A stretch of 64,000 nucleotides of DNA from contig NW_025064891.1 of the NCBI RefSeq assembly GCF_019112545.1, forward strand, positions 832,344 to 896,343, in the 5' to 3' direction. The notes beneath the pieces were generated by a model. The model saw nothing but the letters and a program-made list of their open reading frames with translations, was not told where the DNA came from and made no database searches. Source of the stretch: Guyanagaster necrorhizus. Taxonomy: Eukaryota; Basidiomycota; Agaricomycetes; Agaricales; Physalacriaceae. Positions 34,257 to 45,949 of the stretch are shown piece after piece (position 1 is the stretch's first letter; each line of letters starts with the position of its first letter). Both the position numbers and the translations under genes were made by a program.

Positions 34257-34793
34257 GAGACTGAAGAGACCTTAAATCTCCAGGGAATCTCAATCAAGAG
34301 ATGGCGAAAGGGCGAATCGCTTGCAATCCGTTCAGACGAGACCGGCTAATGTCTGAGCAAGTCAAGGCTGCAGAACATGCAGAAGATAAGGGCGACGTCG
34401 TCTGGGCTCCAGCAAGACCGTCAACGGGGGGGTGAACGACGTCCCGTCGCCGTCGTGCGGTGGGAGTAATGACCTGAGAGTGAACCTGGCGGGGATTGAA
34501 TTAGTGCTGTGCAATAGGCGAGTCAGACAGTACGAAATGGTAAAAGGCGGCTTATAGCCTGGACAGCGGCCGCAACGATGAGCACGACGAAGAGAAAGAA
34601 AATGGCAGGAGAAGGTAATACGTACGGGCAGAAGAGAGACGATGAGGGGGTAGAAGAAAGAGGAAAGGTGCAGATGGACCAGATGCTATGTGACCACATG
34701 GACGGGCGGCTTCTAAGCATGCAGCCACATGTGCCCATATGTTACTCAACGATCGTACGGATATTCCAACTTGAAGGGTACATTCAATTCCAG
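34257..34793. other. Intergenic: kinase promoter and UTP6 3'UTR
   Basis: 537 bases with no recognised gene. It contains a GC-rich part upstream of the kinase and an AT-rich part at the UTP6 end. Confidence 0.3.
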
Positions 34794-37047
34794 CTACATG
34801 TCCTTTACTATTTCTTCCCATTTCTCTTTATACCCCCCCTGCAGCATTATCGCACTGGCCTTCTTCCCCCTCCCATGCTTCAACAGCCACTTGGCCCATT
34901 CCACGCTCGCCGTTTCAGCCTCTTTTCTTCGCCAGACTTGGTACACTTCTTCCAGCATCTCTTCCTTCCCAGCCTTCGCCTCGAGCCTAAATACTTCTCC
35001 CCATATTCTGCCTGTCGTGAGATAAGCATCGTCCATATGGCGTACTCTGTCCCACTCCGAACGTTTCGTCTGCTGATCCGAACTCTGCCCGCTTTTCGGC
35101 ACTGTTCGGTCCTTATAGACGACCGTCAGATACCTCAATAGTATCATCTCGTGCACGGCCAGTAAGCCCATGCCCATGCTCTCCTTAGCCAGGCCCTGTA
35201 ATGTACCTCAGTCAATATCGTGGGACATATAGCAACTTGCATGCATTAATTACCTCGTGCAGCCTCGCCAGATGCTCCATACTGACCCCACCACAGTTCT
35301 CAAGTCCCCACTGCCACACCGACGCAATTTCGTCTTCCGATCCTGCTACTGATCGTCGTGCTTCCTCCCACGCTTTCTCGACTGTTTCCTTGCTTCCCTG
35401 CTCCTTCTCGGCCGCTAGCCGTTCTAGCCACACGCTCGCCGCCTGTGGACACCGCGATGTGTATTTTCGTGCCTTTTCAGCAACTCTGGATCCCCCGGCG
35501 CCGTGGCCTAAAACTCTAATATGAACCGATAAGAGCGATGGAGATTTCCTGTGTCCGCTAATTACCCTTTCCAGGGACCCGATAAGATACAATTTCTGAG
35601 ATTCAATGTTAGCGTCACGAGAACTTTGAAACCCGAGTCCAACATACCAAATTTTCATCAATCGCAGCCTGGCACCATTGTTCAATGAAATTGCCATACA
35701 CTTCGAGCACCCCTTCTTCCCCGCCATCAGTCGCGCCCATCAACATCTCGTTCGCTTTACGTATTCCTTCCACTAGCTCGCAGCCTGTCATGTCGGATCG
35801 CAAGAATCTGCTGGCAAGTAATTTCATACTGCGTGGGTGCTCATGCAATCGCTGCCGTAACAGATCATCAAGGTGTGCTACAAGTGACTCCCGCAGGCTT
35901 GGTTGAACCGGATACTGCGTTATCACGTCGTTCAATGATTCAAACAGTTCAATTTTGGGCAAGGCTTCAATAGTCTTTTAGCACGAGGGGGCAGAAAATG
36001 AACAGTTATTATGTACTCACCTTCAATTGCATTACAGATAACAGATTTCACAATTGCTCCCTTCATGATCTCTTTCCGAGCTTCTTCTCCCTCGTCTTTC
36101 TCCGCATCATCTTCGACCTCGATTGAATTAACATCATCCTGACCTCGAAACTCGTCGACCATCAAGGCCCGGTCTCTTTCAGCTGCCGTTTTGTCGTCTT
36201 CTTCGATACCAAGCACGTCCCATCGCCTCCGCAGACTCTCAATGAACCCCAATTCCATTTTCACATACTCTCGCCACATGTCAATGCTATCGGCATTTAG
36301 CCGTACACCCCGTTGGAGTAGTGCACGAGCTGCAGATAGAGAGAGGTGCGAAATCTCATGGGACGCTGCAAGGATATACAAGGCAGGGGTATTGGGATGT
36401 AGTTGTAATGCCCTATGCCTGGTCATGCCTCATGTAAACACTATGGAATACCAGGATACATACCTGGCAGTTACGCGCCCGGCGAGCGTCCGTGCACCTT
36501 CCCGTTTTGCAAGCTCAATGTACTGTATCCACAGGCCCACGTCAGACCTGAATCTTTTGACAGCCCGCTCAAATATGTGAAACTGCCGTCGGACGAGAGC
36601 ATAGTCAGATATTGTAGCCGGTGAACGGGGCAGATCTATTATACAAGGTCAAAAATCACCTTTGTGCGACACCTGGTTACTCACTGAGTCGTTCGGCCCG
36701 TTTTCTTCTCAACTGTTCGAGGCCCATTTCATAGGCAGAATACCGCAGGAAGTCTGCCTTTTTAGCGACTCGTCGGACCAAGGCGCTCTCAAACACGGTG
36801 CGTTTTTTCACTATGAACTTCGTCTCTTTCTGTAACAGAAACAATGCTACATCGTTGAAAAATTCTTCTTGCTATAGAATGCGCTTGGATGGCGTAAGAG
36901 TACTTACGATAGTGAATAGATTTTTTTCGACGAGATCTTTCAGCTCTGCGAGCATCTACGAAAAAAAAAAGATGTTCATCAAAATATATTCATTTTTTGA
37001 AAGCAGAGATAAAATACCTGCTCCTGCTGGAACTGGACCCTCTCCAT
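34794..37047 (-). CDS. UTP6: U3 snoRNA-associated protein 6 (SSU processome, HAT repeats)
   Basis: Eight exons (37018-37047, 36908-36955, 36685-36829, 36464-36635, 36021-36418, 35648-35964, 35254-35595, 34794-35195) sum to 617 residues. The N-terminus MERVQFQQEQMLAELKDLVE, then FIVKKRTVFES and FLRYSAYEMGLEQLRRKR, is diagnostic of Utp6. HAT repeats follow, for example VKRFRSDVGLWIQYIELAKR and ALQLHPNTPALYILAASHE. An acidic insert (SIEVEDDAEKDEGEEARKE) is in the middle. Utp6 is a scaffold of the UTP-B complex needed for 18S rRNA processing in the nucleolus. The gene is divergent from its right neighbour over 136 bases. Confidence 0.93.
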
Positions 37048-37183
37048 GGTGGCAGGTGATGTGACTTATCGAGGTAGAATGAGGGAACGTGAATGTGTCA
37101 AAAGGGGTGATGTCGTTCGGATCAAGGTTATCAGCTGAGCCAATTGGCGTTTTCCAGGTTGATCACCACCACCACCATCATCC
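37048..37183. promoter_or_regulatory. Shared bidirectional promoter of UTP6 and the 671-residue protein
   Basis: 136 bases between divergent ATGs, TATA-less, ending in a CACCACCACCACCAT-type run before the + start. Confidence 0.5.
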
Positions 37184-39259
37184 ATGCCACCACCCAAAAA
37201 CCATCGGGTACATTCTACAAGCAATCTTCGCCCGCACTCGCGTTCTTCTTCGTCGACAAAGCTAGCAGGAAATCTGCAGATAAACCATAAGGACTTCGTC
37301 CAGCCGAAAGGGGTTGAAAAAACGAAGAAAATCAGTCATGAGGTGGGTACATCTGCCTCTGTCGCATCCATCATCTTTCTAATCTTTCTCCTTATCGGAT
37401 AGCATGCTAGGACCACCTCACCTCTTCCACGTACAAACAGCGCAGTCCGGGTAGAGGCGAGAGAACGGGAGCACCAAACTGCACCTCCATCGAAACGTCA
37501 GCCTCCTTTAGCCACGGCGACCACGAATAAGTCCAACGGGTCCAAGTTGAAAGGAGGCTTCACAATTAGTGTTGATTCCGAGGATGACGACGATGCATGG
37601 GTGTCTAGCGAAGCTGATACGTCTACTGAATCAGTAAGCTTGGCCCGCGAATCGGATCCAGACTCCGATACAGAGAACAACGCTACGCCTGTCGCCCGTG
37701 AATCGTCGATGCCACGTCTAACGAAACGGACGCCATCGACACAGAATACTGTTGCTAAGCGATCCGGCTCAGAAACGGGCTTATCTAGGGTAAACACAGC
37801 AAGACCACCGGATGCAAATGGGTCGAGCAAGGGCGTTGCTCAAAGGAATGGTGCGTCTCGGTTGGAGCGAACGGGGTCACAGCGTCGGGTCCAGATTTCT
37901 AAAGCACTTCCAACCCCCGTCACCTCTCCTCTGATGGCTGGTGCAGAGCCAAATCATCATGATTCACGTCCGGACGGACCTTCCACACAGCCGTCTGCAT
38001 CTGCGTCTCAATCTCAACTTCTTACACCCTCAGAACCATCCCCCAAAATCATTGAAAATATCACCGCTAAAATGCAATTGCCGCCCACATTCTCTCCGAA
38101 TCGCAGTGACAGCCACCCGCCGTATCAGACGAACGCTATTTCCAATCCCTCGTATCATTTTGCCACTCCAGACGAGATGGCGAAACAAAGCCAAGCGCTC
38201 AGACACGTCACTGCGCCAGGCAATGACACGGAGGCCAGAACAATGCCTCATCATTTCCAGAAAATCAACGGCTCACCGATTTTGCCACGCGGCCCCCCCC
38301 CCGGCTACTTGCAGCAAAGGAACGATAGACAATCTCGTTATCTCAATGATTGTCGCTTGATGGATCCTTCAGCAGCTGCCCGTTTTGCAGAGGCCATTGC
38401 AACTCAGGACCAGGATCCCGCCGAGCTCGCTGCTCTTCTGTCCAAGCCTAGCTCACCCAATGTGACGGAGAATAGGTTATATCCTAGACCCGGGAAGAGT
38501 CCTGGAGATGCTGTAAAGTCAACAGTCGCTGGGGCAGTCACAGAGAAAGCCCAGGGGCAAACTGATCAGACTTCTGACAATCGTTTGCATAGTTCAGCCA
38601 TTGCCCCGAGTGAATCTGCCAGCAACTCGACGTCTCCCCGTTCCAAGCACCATTCCCGACCCTCGTCCGTTTATTCCGTTTCTAGCAAACATCTTCGACC
38701 TCATCCTTTGATACGAGGTCAATCCCATGGCCCATCAGGTACACCGCCCAAACCGGCGCCGTTGGCGCCGTTGACTGTCATACCCGATTCTGCTTCCCAG
38801 CTTTCTAGCTCTGCTCCGAATGACAGTAGCCTCACTGATAGGCATATGCCAACCTCCCCGATTTCTTCATTGACTGCCCCTCCCTCTCCTAATGCACCTA
38901 TCACAACCCAATCGCTTTTCCGTCGGTCCTCAGTGTCCTCAGCCCGAAGCATATCCACTCTACCTGTCATGACTTCTGTTAAAGAGGCCCGAATGAAACC
39001 CGACAGGCACCGAACATTGTCTTCCATCTCCTCTTCGTCCTCCATAGCTGCCCTTTCCTCTTTGGTCCATCTCCCTGTCACCACATCTCATCGGATATCC
39101 CTTTTCCCTCCCATTGATGTAGATGTTGGGAAGATTCTTCCTCTTCTTCCTCCGCCTTATGCGGAGAATCATCTCCAGTTTTTGGCCCACCGATCCCCAT
39201 TAAGGGCGTCTTATAATCGGGTAATGCGAGCGAAAGTGGCGGCAGCAGGAGGACGCTAG
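37184..39259 (+). CDS. Disordered Ser/Pro-rich protein; unrecognised
   Basis: Two exons (37184-37342 and 37403-39259) sum to 671 residues. A short acidic block with aromatic residue (SVDSEDDDDAWVSSEAD) near residue 125 is the only striking local motif. It recalls, weakly, the acidic motif of fungal GATA-like/DUF3295 proteins, but I would not assign it. Most of the chain is Ser, Pro, Thr and Asn-rich without domain, with many SP/TP sites. The C-terminus looks more ordered and hydrophobic (ISLFPPIDVDVGKILPLL, then PPPYAENHLQFLAHRSPLRA) and may be a binding segment. No signal or membrane helix. Possibly a nuclear or signalling scaffold, which is inference. Confidence 0.8.
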
Positions 39260-39491
39260 CTGCGGTTGTCGAGTACTCCTAATTTCCTGTATTTTGATTC
39301 CCCCGCCGTGCGCTACCTGTTTTCTAGGTATTGGACACTTTACATTACATTACTGTACTTCTAAGCAATTCTGCGGTCATTTCTTTATCGTGTATTGCAT
39401 AATATCACTGCGGTTATGACGAGGTGCTGCATTTCAGCAGCGGACTAAATTGGTCAGAGTACGACATTTCATTTATCTTCCCAAAGGCTAT

Positions 39492-41802
39492 TCAAGATGA
39501 CCCAGATGCACTCGCCCAAATGCGCCCTGGCAGACTAAAAGTCCCACCACGCCGACATACTTCTTCCAATAGATCCAGTTTTATATCTACTCCCATGGCA
39601 CCATTAACTTCAACACTGATTCCTCTAGGTTTCGACTCGTCGTAAGTGACATTGATTCCCACCGAACCAGAGATAGGTGGGCGTTCAGGAGCCACCATGA
39701 AGATTCTCGGACGCTGGTCATTAACGACAGGCATACCATTCATATTCTCCCCGTTAAACCGGCTCTGTAGAAGAAAAACATTGACAGGAATTTTGCGCGG
39801 CACATTTGTGCCGCTGAGGACGGCCAGCAGATCTTCTTCGGTAGGTTCTGTGTCGTCCGATAATACATCAGTTTCGGAAGGAAGGCCTTCTGCCGTCCAT
39901 TTGCAGCCTAACAAAATTTCATTCAACCAGCATTGTTCTCGAACAATCTACAAACGGATGTCAACCCATAATAATGAAAATCGCGCTGTTAGGATTACCT
40001 CTAGCACACCCCAGGCTTCCTTCATGCTATGAACAGGTACCCTCTCGAGCACAAAACCAGGCTCTTCTGGCGCAGTAAGCCGCAATTGTAGTGGCGGGTG
40101 AGCTGAAGATGGGGATCGCTGGAAAACGGGCTGGCTGAGAAAGAAAACATGTTTACAAGTTCCCCGCACATACGTAGATGGCAGTATAGCGCTCTGGTGA
40201 CACTGGGCTCGATGGATCTGCACCGGAAGGGTTGAACTACATGTGGTACACGTAGTCAGAACAGATCGTGCCGAGAGAATATGAAAGACGTACCAGAATA
40301 TCCACCCAGCTGCCAGTACCGAATGACATTATATTATTGAGCTGGTCTATACTGCTCAGAGGGTTGACAACAAGCTCTATCTCCCGCATCCTTGACTGAC
40401 TCATTACGACTCCGGGGCACGAGCCGCTTTGGGTGAAATCAAGAATCCAGGAAGGTTTCGTAGACGGTTCGCCATCCAAGTCCAACGGCGAATCGAATGT
40501 CTGCGGGAATGTATGTTCCAGTTCTATACCACCGGGTACCAGGGGAAAGACGGGTCGTGCATTCAATGCTGGCATGGACACGGAGGCAGATGAATGGAAG
40601 TCCGATTCAGGGGAGAGCGTGAGTGTGGCGATGGCGACACCAGCCTTGGGTCGAGATGCCAAAAATTTCCGTATTCGGGATAAGGGAATGTCAAGCTGCG
40701 GTAGATGTGGTGCGGGATCCGTGACGGTGTCGTCCCAAGATTGGCAAGATTGCCGAAAAAGTCGCAAATACGAGGCAGGAGAAAGATGGATCAAGAAAGA
40801 TATGCAGGGAGACATCAGATAAGGAAGTGGTAGCGCATGCGCACGAAGCAAAAAAATGTCAAGGGGTGCAGTATGTTGCAACGACCTGTATATATAACTT
40901 AAGAAAGGTAGCAACGTTGGTAAAACACTCACGAAGAAACTGCAAGTGCCTCTGCCTTTGCAAAATCCTCCAAGACATGACAGAGTTGATCTACATCAAC
41001 GAACCACCTGATACCTCCGTCATCTTTTCTGTTTGCGAGCCTATCCAGCATAACCAGGTAGCGGAGGTGGTGGTTAACGACCGTCCCCAGCCTCGCCGCC
41101 TCCAGAAGGTTCACGTCAGCCTCAGGCTTTTGTACGGCATCGCAAAAGGCTGACATGCTCGTCGCCAGAAATGCGTCCAAGGATGCTGAGCCGGCAGTAT
41201 CGAAGTTGGCATAGGACGTTTTAACGTTCAATACCTCGATAGAAGAGAGAGGCCTTGACCGATTCACGGAGAATTCGACGTCCACCACCAAGACCTTCCC
41301 ACCCAACACTAAGCTGACAGTGCCTTCACCGGTTTCGTCCTTGAACGACTCCATGCCCACGGAGGTCCCCCATGCCTCAAACCGCGAGATGCACCAATCC
41401 GCTAAGGCTGCGCGGTCCAAGGGTATATCTTCGCCGTACTTGACGCCCGTTCTCTTTTTCAGTGCATCAACAATTTGGATGACATTGAGGTCTGACTGGT
41501 CGATTGTTCAGTGATCGAAAGGATCGAAACCAAAGACTGACCATGTTGAGAGAATGGGACGTATTTGCATGTTCCTTCAGTCGTGAGATGAGTTTCGGTT
41601 CTGTGAAGTTTGCCAAGCTGTAAAGATTCAGCGAGTTGGATAACTGATTCGTGGCTTGAATTATGTCTTGCAGGACATTGCCAGAAGACCCGGCAGAAGA
41701 TGCAAATTGATGTGTCGCTTGAGAAACGGAGTCTCGGTTTTGAATATTCTGGATTGTGGAGAGTAACGTCTGCGGCAGACTTTCTAAGGTAGAGTTGTTC
41801 AT
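39492..41802 (-). CDS. MED1: Mediator complex subunit 1
   Basis: Six exons (41542-41802, 40933-41495, 40294-40885, 40174-40236, 39999-40130, 39492-39947) sum to 688 residues. Family features include GTVSLVLGGKVLVVDVEFSV, then VLNVKTSYA, the SMSAFCDAV region, and the basic order of the fungal Med1 domain with LMSPCISFLIHLSPASYLRL. Med1 belongs to the Middle module of Mediator, which links activators to RNA polymerase II. Assignment rests on the overall pattern and size, since Med1 is weakly conserved. The gene is convergent with the 671-residue protein gene, 232 bases apart. Confidence 0.75.
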
Positions 41803-42536
41803 GGAGGTAGGAGAAGAGGTCTGAGGTGACCGTCGGTGTTCAAGAATTACACGCTCACGTGCAGCTCAAGCTTTCGTTGGAGAGGTACCGGCATTCATGT
41901 CTATATACCCTGGGGTTAGAAGATGATGCCATGCCTTCACTTTTGTACATTCCATGGAGAGTAAATGAAAAGTCATGTCCGTTTATCAAGTGACATTAGA
42001 CTTACCATAGTGCCCACTGTACATAAGTCTGTATATCTCGTCATTAATTCCATATATAACCCATGCCTTTTACTGCTCACTTGTCAGTTTCACTCAGCGG
42101 TTATAACAATTGTCCACGATAAATTAGATGCTCCGTTCGAAGTCCCACCTTACCATGAGACATCGCGTGGCCGTCGAATTCGAGGTTATTGGCTGCAAGA
42201 CATGCCCCGGACGATTTTAACAACCAAAGAGCGCGGGTATCTCTGTACAGATCTGCCACCTCCAAGCTTAAGGCTCAAGCGCTCAGAACACGCAATGAGA
42301 TTCAAATGAGACGCAGTAAAGTTTGTTTCAAGTTTTTTTAAAAAGTAATAGACAGAGATCGACGTTACATTGAGCAGCCATCCAGATTTGTCAGATTTGT
42401 TGTATTCGAATATTTGGTCCAGTGGCTGGGATGCCAGTGCGAGACGAAGCGGACGCGTCGCTGTCATAACGTCACGTGATTGTCCCTTCACGTCCACCAT
42501 TACGAACAGCCGCGCGCGCCTGCCTCTAGTTCGAAA
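41803..42536. other. Divergent promoter region MED1/MND1
   Basis: 734 bases with no recognised gene. A CACGTGA E-box-like site is near 41856, and TCACGTGATT lies at 42471-42480, close to the MND1 start. Confidence 0.35.
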
Positions 42537-43574
42537 ATGGTATGCATGGTACGTCTATCGCGTGTTATCTCAGTCTAACTTTGCTACAGGCTCCACGAGG
42601 CCTCTCATCTGAAGAGAAACGCGTCAAATTGCTCGAAATCTTCCATGAAACTGTAAGTCAGGCTATTTCTTTCTCTCTTCAACACCTCGGCAATGACTTT
42701 CGTTACATAGAAAGACTTCTACCAGGTTAATCACTTTCAATCTTTTGTCGAACTTCCTGAAGACGGTGACCTCTCAGCTGAAAGAGCTCGAGAGGCTCGG
42801 TCCGAAAATGAAGGGAATAGGTTTGTTATCACACATGACCCCTGCTGCTATCCTTGACAATTATCCTCCAGTTTCGCAGTCTGTAAAGGAAGTTCTCCAG
42901 TCGCTCGTTGACGATGGGCTGGTACAAGGTGATAAAATTGGCTCTTCGAATTGTGCGTTGGCGATAAATTGTTTCCTTGCCCATGTTCTTCATCTCGCCT
43001 TGCAGTTTTCTGGAGCTTCCCATCCCAGCATGGCGCATTGGTAGTCCTCTGCCTCTCCTAAACCTTCCCTCCCATGACGCCATATTATTAGATTCAAGGG
43101 CGACTGAATGCAGCTAACGAGCAGCGCGCTGCAAATCAGGCTCAGCTCGATGAGATCAAAGTCTCCATTCAATTCGAAAAGGGTTTGCGGGTAGAATCTG
43201 TGAGAAAAGAGATGCCCATAACGGCTCCATCACTAATTATCTGTATCATAGGAATCCCGCACCAAGTCTTTGGAGAAACTCGTGATTTTGAAAAAAGAGT
43301 TATGCAAGCTGGACGATGAACTCGGCGCATACGGTGCCTGTGATCCCGTGAAATTGGAAGAAACTAAGCGTGGCATCACCTTGGCCAAAGAAGCTGCTAT
43401 TCGTTGGACCGGTACGGATAGTCATTGCTCTTTCGTCCTCATATTTAATACTTACGCGTGCGGTTAGACAATTACGGTGTTCTCATGTCTTACTTTCTTC
43501 GGCAGTCCCTTGTGGAATCTAGTGAGATTCGACGGTACCTTGGCGTGGATGATGAATATGAGGATATATGCTAG
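42537..43574 (+). CDS. MND1: Meiotic nuclear division protein Mnd1
   Basis: Nine exons sum to 204 residues, the normal Mnd1 length. The protein reads MAPRGLSSEEKRVKLLEIFH, ETKDFYQLKELERLGPKMKG, VLQSLVDDGLVQGDKIGSSN, FFWSFPSQHGAL, then a coiled coil (KSLEKLVILKKELCKLDDEL) and ends with VESSEIRRYLGVDDEYEDIC. Mnd1 forms a heterodimer with Hop2 that helps Dmc1/Rad51 invade homologous DNA in meiosis. The first coding exon is only the ATG: either 42537-42539 followed by GTATGC, or 42546-42548 followed by the better donor GTACGT. Both give the same protein. Other exons are 42590-42652, 42711-42725, 42778-42820, 42872-42952, 43006-43040, 43092-43199, 43252-43411 and 43468-43574. Confidence 0.93.
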
Positions 43575-45949
43575 CTTTATTGGACTTCCCTTATCAAATT
43601 CCGCCCGTCGCTTTTCACTCAATGTGTCACCTCTTTGGGTTTAAGTTTCAACCCTCATGCCTGTAGATCAGCATCAGTTGCTCCGCATCACCGTGTATAA
43701 TAGTAAAGCCTAGTTCAGTGGTGTGTTGGTAAAAATTCAGTCTCACGAAGTACTCTTGAAACAAACTTTTGTATGCTTGGATTTACGGCGAGCTCAGTGG
43801 AGTTAACCAGATTTTCCCCTCAGTCCATGATTTGCCCGGTTCATCTGCCCAAATTACGTCGAATGCGCTCGTTTGGAGTAACGTTGACCTCGATAAGGAC
43901 TCCCTAATGGCCCGAACGCTTTCCTGCGGAAGGTTGTGAGCATATCGACTCCGAGATTTGTTCGTTAACGATCATGTCTGGTATAACTCTATGATGCCTG
44001 GTAAGGTTACGGCTCAGAAGATGTTCAGGGACAAATGATATATCTGTCTGCATTCAGGTGCTAAAGCATTAAAGGGCCACGAATAGTTTTCAAAATGCAT
44101 GGCATATACTGCAGCCTCAAGAAGTGACTTCATACGAGCAGAATATCGCCTGACAGCATTATTAACTGGCTGCCAGCAGTGAACGGAAGTCTGGACCTGC
44201 TTCTGTGACCATTAGTACTTGCAAATGGTTGCCTTTTCAGTCTTGCTACAGTTGTAAACACTCATGACGACGATGCGCAGCGGCAGGCTAGTTCACATAC
44301 ATTTGTTCTCTTCGGTTGATTTACCACATGGTGGGATCAGCTGTCTGTTAGAATTTTTGAGCCTGTAGCACAATAGCCAGACAAACTACAGAGAGACAGA
44401 TGCAGCTACGACTTTTCTTTGATTCTGAATAGGAATCACATTGAGTCGAACCGAGCTGCAGCAATCATCATCGTAAAGACCTGCTTCCCTAGGCGGCGTT
44501 CTATGTATATTTGCCCTTCGTCATGGTGAGCGGGGACTGATACCAAATGGAAGGTGAATTGTCGCAAGTAAAGGTGATGTTCCTCATGTTGTTGCTGATC
44601 CTCGCGTGGTCTGGATGTAAGTATATCAGCGACAGCCTGATTGTGATTGAAAAAAAAAAACAACTTCGTACCTACTTATCGTCATCGAAGGTAGAAGCCG
44701 ACGAAGGACGCATGACACGGGTGGCAGCGGTTGCGAGAGCTCCGTCGTATGAGAATTTTCAAGCCCGCGAACTGCGGAAAACTATATAGAAAGAGAGAGG
44801 AAAGAACGACACTCCGACATGTAGACAGGCATGTTCTAACGCAGAAACGATTCAGCAGCATCCCACATGAGATTTGTGGTTGTACATAACCTGATGAGCT
44901 GCGAGTGGACCAGAAACGGCGAAACAACTTCGGATGTTGAAATTTCAGTTGAACAGCCTCGGTCGCTGAATACACCGGAACCCGGACCGTTAGAGACATG
45001 GAAAGCCTGAAGGACTGGACTTCTGAGCTCTGCGTTTTTAGCCTTGATAAGAAGATGGGCAACGGCAGAAGTATACTGTATGTCTTACTATGAAAGAATA
45101 AGCACTGGACCACGGTCTCTTTCTGATATTCCATCGTATGCTGCGCCTTTCTGACGGTGTGGAATCAATGTAAACCAAAAAATCTCACTCGCCATGCGCG
45201 TGTATACACTTTTAGCTTTAAGGCACTCAAAAGGCACCGACTCAAGTGAGAATAAAGGTCCAATGATCTGGAGAGGTTAAATGTTTTTCGCATTGAACCA
45301 CAGAGGACGTACCCGCAACATTGCAAAGACAGCAGAAGTCTCGTCTAGAAAAATCCGACTAAAGGAAGGCAGAAAAGCTGACGTTGAAGTCTCGCCGTTC
45401 GGAATGATACGAACTAAATATCATGACCGGTTTGGTGGACAGAATCATAAGGTTTTTTAAATCCGGCTTAGCACCAAACCGGAAGATATGGGAGACGCTG
45501 GCTAAAGATAGTATTTTGGATGGGTCATCGGGTGAAAAAGTACAAAAGAAAGAAGTCATGGATTGATACGGCGGCCTACGGAGATATGGTTCGTATGTGG
45601 GGAAAGATAGATCTTGTTGAACACTGATAGAGCCCAAAAAGTAGCTTTCGCTTGCCTGGCTTCCGGAGAAAAAGCAGGTAGGACAGATGAGACAAAGACT
45701 GAATGCACGATGATGCAGGTAGCGCGAGAAAACCTAGAAAACGGGGAGAGGGTAAGGAAATGTGTGAACAAGGGGACAGTAGTGGTACGGTGGAAGAGGC
45801 GTCAACTGATCACGGCAACACGTGCATCTTGTTGACCTGAAAAAGGCCGACGGCGACTATTACGCTGAACCGTCCGACGTTTGTTTGTCCCGAACGGTAA
45901 TCAAGTCTCAGTATCGTCACCCACTGCCAGCTTCTTTTTCTCCACCATC
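43575..45949. other. 2.4-kb stretch without recognisable gene
   Basis: Only short frames on both strands. A minus frame around 43780-43900 contains AFDVIWADEPGKSWTEGK, which looks protein-like but has no start, stop or homologue that I know. Could be a relic gene or a non-coding transcript. Confidence 0.3.

Noticed and set aside
34578..35141. 187-codon plus-strand frame across the end of UTP6
   Set aside because: Its distal half is antisense to UTP6 exons, whose protein assignment is strong. It starts from a non-ATG codon.
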